NCBI GenBank assembly: GCA_963707135.1
Contig: CAVPOY010000011.1
Span: 1-64,000 of the forward strand
Length of the DNA stretch: 64,000 nt
Direction of reading: 5' to 3'
Source: JBGSTR01 sp963707135
GTDB taxonomy: Bacteria; Pseudomonadota; Gammaproteobacteria; Chromatiales; Chromatiaceae
Below, in pieces: positions 61,654-64,000 of this stretch. The position numbers and the translations under genes are program-made. The notes beneath the pieces were generated by a model, which did not search any database, was not told the origin of the DNA, and was given only the letters and a program-made list of their open reading frames with translations. Position 1 is the stretch's first letter. Each line of letters begins with the position of its first letter.

Positions 61654-63714
61654 TCAGAGATCCTCCCGACGCTCGACCGGCGGCTCGCAGTGCGTGCCGC
61701 GGCAGCGGTAGGCGCTCGGACCACGGCCAGGAGCCATGGCCGCCAGCGCGCCGGGCAGTTCGGTCTCGGCCGACGGGATCGCCAGCACCATCCGGCGCGG
61801 CCGGTAGCCGCGCTGGGCATGCTGTTGCCAGTCCTCGAGGCGATCGCCGTCGGCGCGGATGACCAGCGTCTCGGGCGGCTCCAGCTGCTCGTCCAGCGCG
61901 ATCAACAGCGCCGCGTGGGCGTAGGGCATGCCCTCGATCGCCTCGGCGGCGAGCCGCAGCGCGCCCTCCGCCGCGTCCAGGTAGCGGGTCTCGCCGAGTA
62001 GATGACCCAGACGCTGCAGTACCGCGGCCGCGACACCATTGCCGGCCGGCAGTGACTCGTCGGCGAGCGGCTTGGGCCGGTGGATCAGTCGCTCATGGTC
62101 CCGTCCCGTGAACCAGAAACCGCCGCCGACCGGGTCATGGAACTGATCGAGCATGACCTCCGCCAGCTCTACGGCGAATGCGAGATCGGCGCCCGACCAG
62201 CGTGTCTGGACAAGCTCCAGCAGGGCGTCGATCAGGTTAGCGTAGTCGTCCAGATAGGCGTTCAGGTGCGCCCGGCCGTCCTTGTAGGTCGCGAGCAGTC
62301 GACCGCCCCGCCACAGGGTCCCGCGAATGAAGTGCAGCGCGTGCTCGGCCGACTCCAGGAAATCCGGCCGCTCCAGGACCCGGGCCGCGCGGGCCATGCC
62401 CTTGATCATCAGAGCGTTCCAAGCGGTCAGAACCTTCTCGTCGCGGCCCGGGCGCACGCGGCGCTCGCGCTCGGCGAACAGCTCGGCGCGGGAGGCGGCG
62501 AGCAGGGCCTCGACCCGTTCGAAATCGAGCCCGAGGGTGTCGGCGACCTCGGCCGGCGTCCGGAATCCGTGCAGGTGCCAGCGACCCTCGAAGTTGGGCG
62601 CCCGATCGAGCCCGTAGACCGGCGCGAAGGCCGCGTACTGCGCCGGCGTCAGCAGGGCCTGGACCTGTTCCAGGTCCCAGACGTAGAAGCGACCCTCATG
62701 GCCCTCGCTATCGGCATCCAGCGACGAGTAGTAACCACCCTCCGGCGACTGCATCTCGGACATGACCCATTCCGCGGTCGCGACCGCCGCCCTTCGGAAC
62801 AGCGTCTCGCCGGTCGCCGCATAGGCATCGCAGCAGAGCGCCAGCAACGGGCCGTTGTCGTAGAGCATCTTCTCGAAGTGCGGGATCATCCAGTCGTCGT
62901 CGACCGAATAGCGGCAGAAGCCGCCGCCGATCTGGTCCATGAGCCCGCCGCGGATCATCCGCTCCAGCGTGAAGCCGGCCATTCGCAGTGCTTCGTGGTC
63001 GGGCTCGCCGGCGGCCACGGTGGCGGCGAACCGCCGAAGCAGCAGCTCCAGGTTGGTCGCGTGCGGAAACTTAGGTGCCCGCCCGAAACCACCGCGTCGG
63101 GCATCGAAGCTTTCCGAGATCTGGCCTAGGGCCGCGTCGATGGCTGACGCGTCCGGGATCGCGCCGCCGGGCGTCGGCTCGAGCTCGCCGAGCGCCTCCA
63201 GCAGCCCCCGGCCCTGCTCGGCGATGGCGTCCCGCTGTTCCCGGTAGGCACGCTCGACGCCCTGGAGCAGCTGACCGAACGACGGCAGCCCGTGGCGCGG
63301 CTCGCGCGGGAAGTAGGTCCCGGCAAAAAAGGGCGTCAGGTCCTCGGGCGTCAGAAAGACCGTCAGCGGCCAGCCCCCCGCGCGCCTTGTCAGCAGCTGG
63401 TGGGCGGTCTGATAGATCTTGTCGAGGTCCGGCCGTTCCTCCCGGTCGACCTTGATGTTGACGAACAGCCGATTCATCAGCCTGGCGGTCGCGGGGTCCT
63501 CGAACGACTCGTGGGCCATCACATGGCACCAGTGGCACGCGGAGTAACCGATCGAGAGAAGGATCGGCCGGTCGCCGCTCCTGGCCAGCTCGAGGGCCTC
63601 GTCGCACCAGGGCCACCAGTCGACCGGGTTGCGCGCGTGCTGCTGAAGATAGGGGCTGGTGGTATCCGCGAGCCGATTCGCGTGCCCCTCGTCGTCTCGG
63701 CTGACGTCTGCCAT
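61654..63714 (-). CDS. YyaL/SPATA20-like DUF255 thioredoxin-fold protein
   Basis: 686 residues, the usual size. The N-terminal thioredoxin-like domain has NRLADTTSPYLQQHARNPVD, WWPWCDEALELARSGDRPIL and the motif GYSACHWCHVMAHESFEDP with CHWC. NIKVDREERPDLDKIYQTAH follows. The rest is an alpha/alpha-barrel with MLYDNGPLLALCCDAYAATG and DEKVLTAWNALMIKGMARAA, as in glycan-processing or epimerase-like folds. The biochemical role of this widespread family is not established. It is cytoplasmic. It starts near the divergent RlmI-type gene and is probably monocistronic. Confidence 0.92.
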   Translation of the reverse strand: MADVSRDDEGHANRLADTTSPYLQQHARNPVDWWPWCDEALELARSGDRPILLSIGYSACHWCHVMAHESFEDPATARLMNRLFVNIKVDREERPDLDKIYQTAHQLLTRRAGGWPLTVFLTPEDLTPFFAGTYFPREPRHGLPSFGQLLQGVERAYREQRDAIAEQGRGLLEALGELEPTPGGAIPDASAIDAALGQISESFDARRGGFGRAPKFPHATNLELLLRRFAATVAAGEPDHEALRMAGFTLERMIRGGLMDQIGGGFCRYSVDDDWMIPHFEKMLYDNGPLLALCCDAYAATGETLFRRAAVATAEWVMSEMQSPEGGYYSSLDADSEGHEGRFYVWDLEQVQALLTPAQYAAFAPVYGLDRAPNFEGRWHLHGFRTPAEVADTLGLDFERVEALLAASRAELFAERERRVRPGRDEKVLTAWNALMIKGMARAARVLERPDFLESAEHALHFIRGTLWRGGRLLATYKDGRAHLNAYLDDYANLIDALLELVQTRWSGADLAFAVELAEVMLDQFHDPVGGGFWFTGRDHERLIHRPKPLADESLPAGNGVAAAVLQRLGHLLGETRYLDAAEGALRLAAEAIEGMPYAHAALLIALDEQLEPPETLVIRADGDRLEDWQQHAQRGYRPRRMVLAIPSAETELPGALAAMAPGRGPSAYRCRGTHCEPPVERREDL

Positions 63715-63857
63715 GGCGGCTCCTCTAGCTGGTCCGATTTTCGGTCACCGATGCCCCCACAATGGGTCCCGCTGCCGGGCCTTTCCATGCCAGGACACCC
63801 CGGGTGCCGGTTCTGTTAGTCTTCCCGGGATTCGACGACCGCCAGGACAGACTCGCC

Positions 63858-64000
63858 ATGACGCCCAAGCCACTGCTGCTGCGCAAGGATCAGGAACGCC
63901 GCCTGCTCGCCGGTCACTGCTGGGTCTACAGCAACGAGGTCGACACCCAGGCCACGCCGTTGCGGGACCTCGACCCCGGCCAGCCGGTGGAGATCCTGAG
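63858..64000 (+). CDS. RlmI-type 23S rRNA cytosine methyltransferase, N-terminal part (cut by window end)
   Basis: 47 codons are visible: MTPKPLLLRKDQERRLLAGH, then CWVYSNEVDTQATPLRDLDP, then GQPVEIL. The LRKxxxRRLxAGHxWVxSNEV start is the PUA domain of class I SAM-dependent rRNA methyltransferases such as RlmI. The catalytic domain lies beyond the window, so the assignment rests on this domain alone. Confidence 0.8.
   Translation, partial: MTPKPLLLRKDQERRLLAGHCWVYSNEVDTQATPLRDLDPGQPVEIL

Overview
High-GC chromosomal segment of a gammaproteobacterium, most likely a Chromatiales/Ectothiorhodospiraceae-type lineage. This rests on the ftsK-lolA-rarA order (as in Escherichia coli), the LolA, CysZ, TmcA, SufE, OmpA and YbbA/YbbP-type ABC homologues, and a large ion-pumping redox operon of a kind better known from anaerobes and thermophiles. 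The genus assignment is inference.

Layout. 1-5735 is a damaged accessory region: an aconitase tail, a broken acetyltransferase fragment, a complete IS4-family element with matched inverted ends, the AT-richer remains of a polysaccharide flippase, a sulfotransferase, and a frameshifted IS21 istA remnant. 6033-15006 holds a GT2 glycosyltransferase, sufE, two tandem GH57 glycoside hydrolases, a coupled ABC exporter operon and a histone-H1-like DUF2934 protein.

15092-26861 is one 14-gene operon on the minus strand and the highlight of the window. Transcription order is MrpE, MrpF, MrpG, MbhD-like, MbhE/MrpB fusion, MrpC, MrpD, a second NuoL/MrpD-type subunit, NuoH, NuoB, NuoC, NuoD, a NuoI-GltD fusion flavoprotein and an erythrin. 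As I recall the archaeal Mbx/MBS membrane-bound oxidoreductase operons, this is their gene order. The catalytic subunit has lost half of the [NiFe] ligands, and the NuoI-like ferredoxin is fused to a GltD/NfnL-like FAD/NAD(P)H module. I infer a membrane NAD(P)H-linked, ion-pumping oxidoreductase whose electron partner is unknown.

27121-40674 carries an RND efflux pair, an acyltransferase, a lipoprotein, an MscS-type channel with coiled coils, HIRAN and CxxC small proteins, a CcdA/thioredoxin pair, a lipoprotein-type PCMT, a decayed hydrolase, and a GlsB-family/proline-rich protein pair. 41018-43683 is an IorAB-type molybdenum hydroxylase. 43808-50421 holds a double-frameshifted tmcA and rarA-lolA-ftsK. 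50966-64000 holds OmpA, a two-component system whose kinase has Asp where the phosphoacceptor His should be, a STAS protein, ppsA, a MoaD/ThiS-type sulfur carrier, cysZ, a YyaL/DUF255 protein and the start of an RlmI-type methyltransferase.

Several genes (celD-like, istA, a DUF3530-like hydrolase, tmcA, a Gly/Tyr-rich protein) carry one-base frame breaks, so either decay or assembly indels must be considered. No tRNA, rRNA or CRISPR array was seen.
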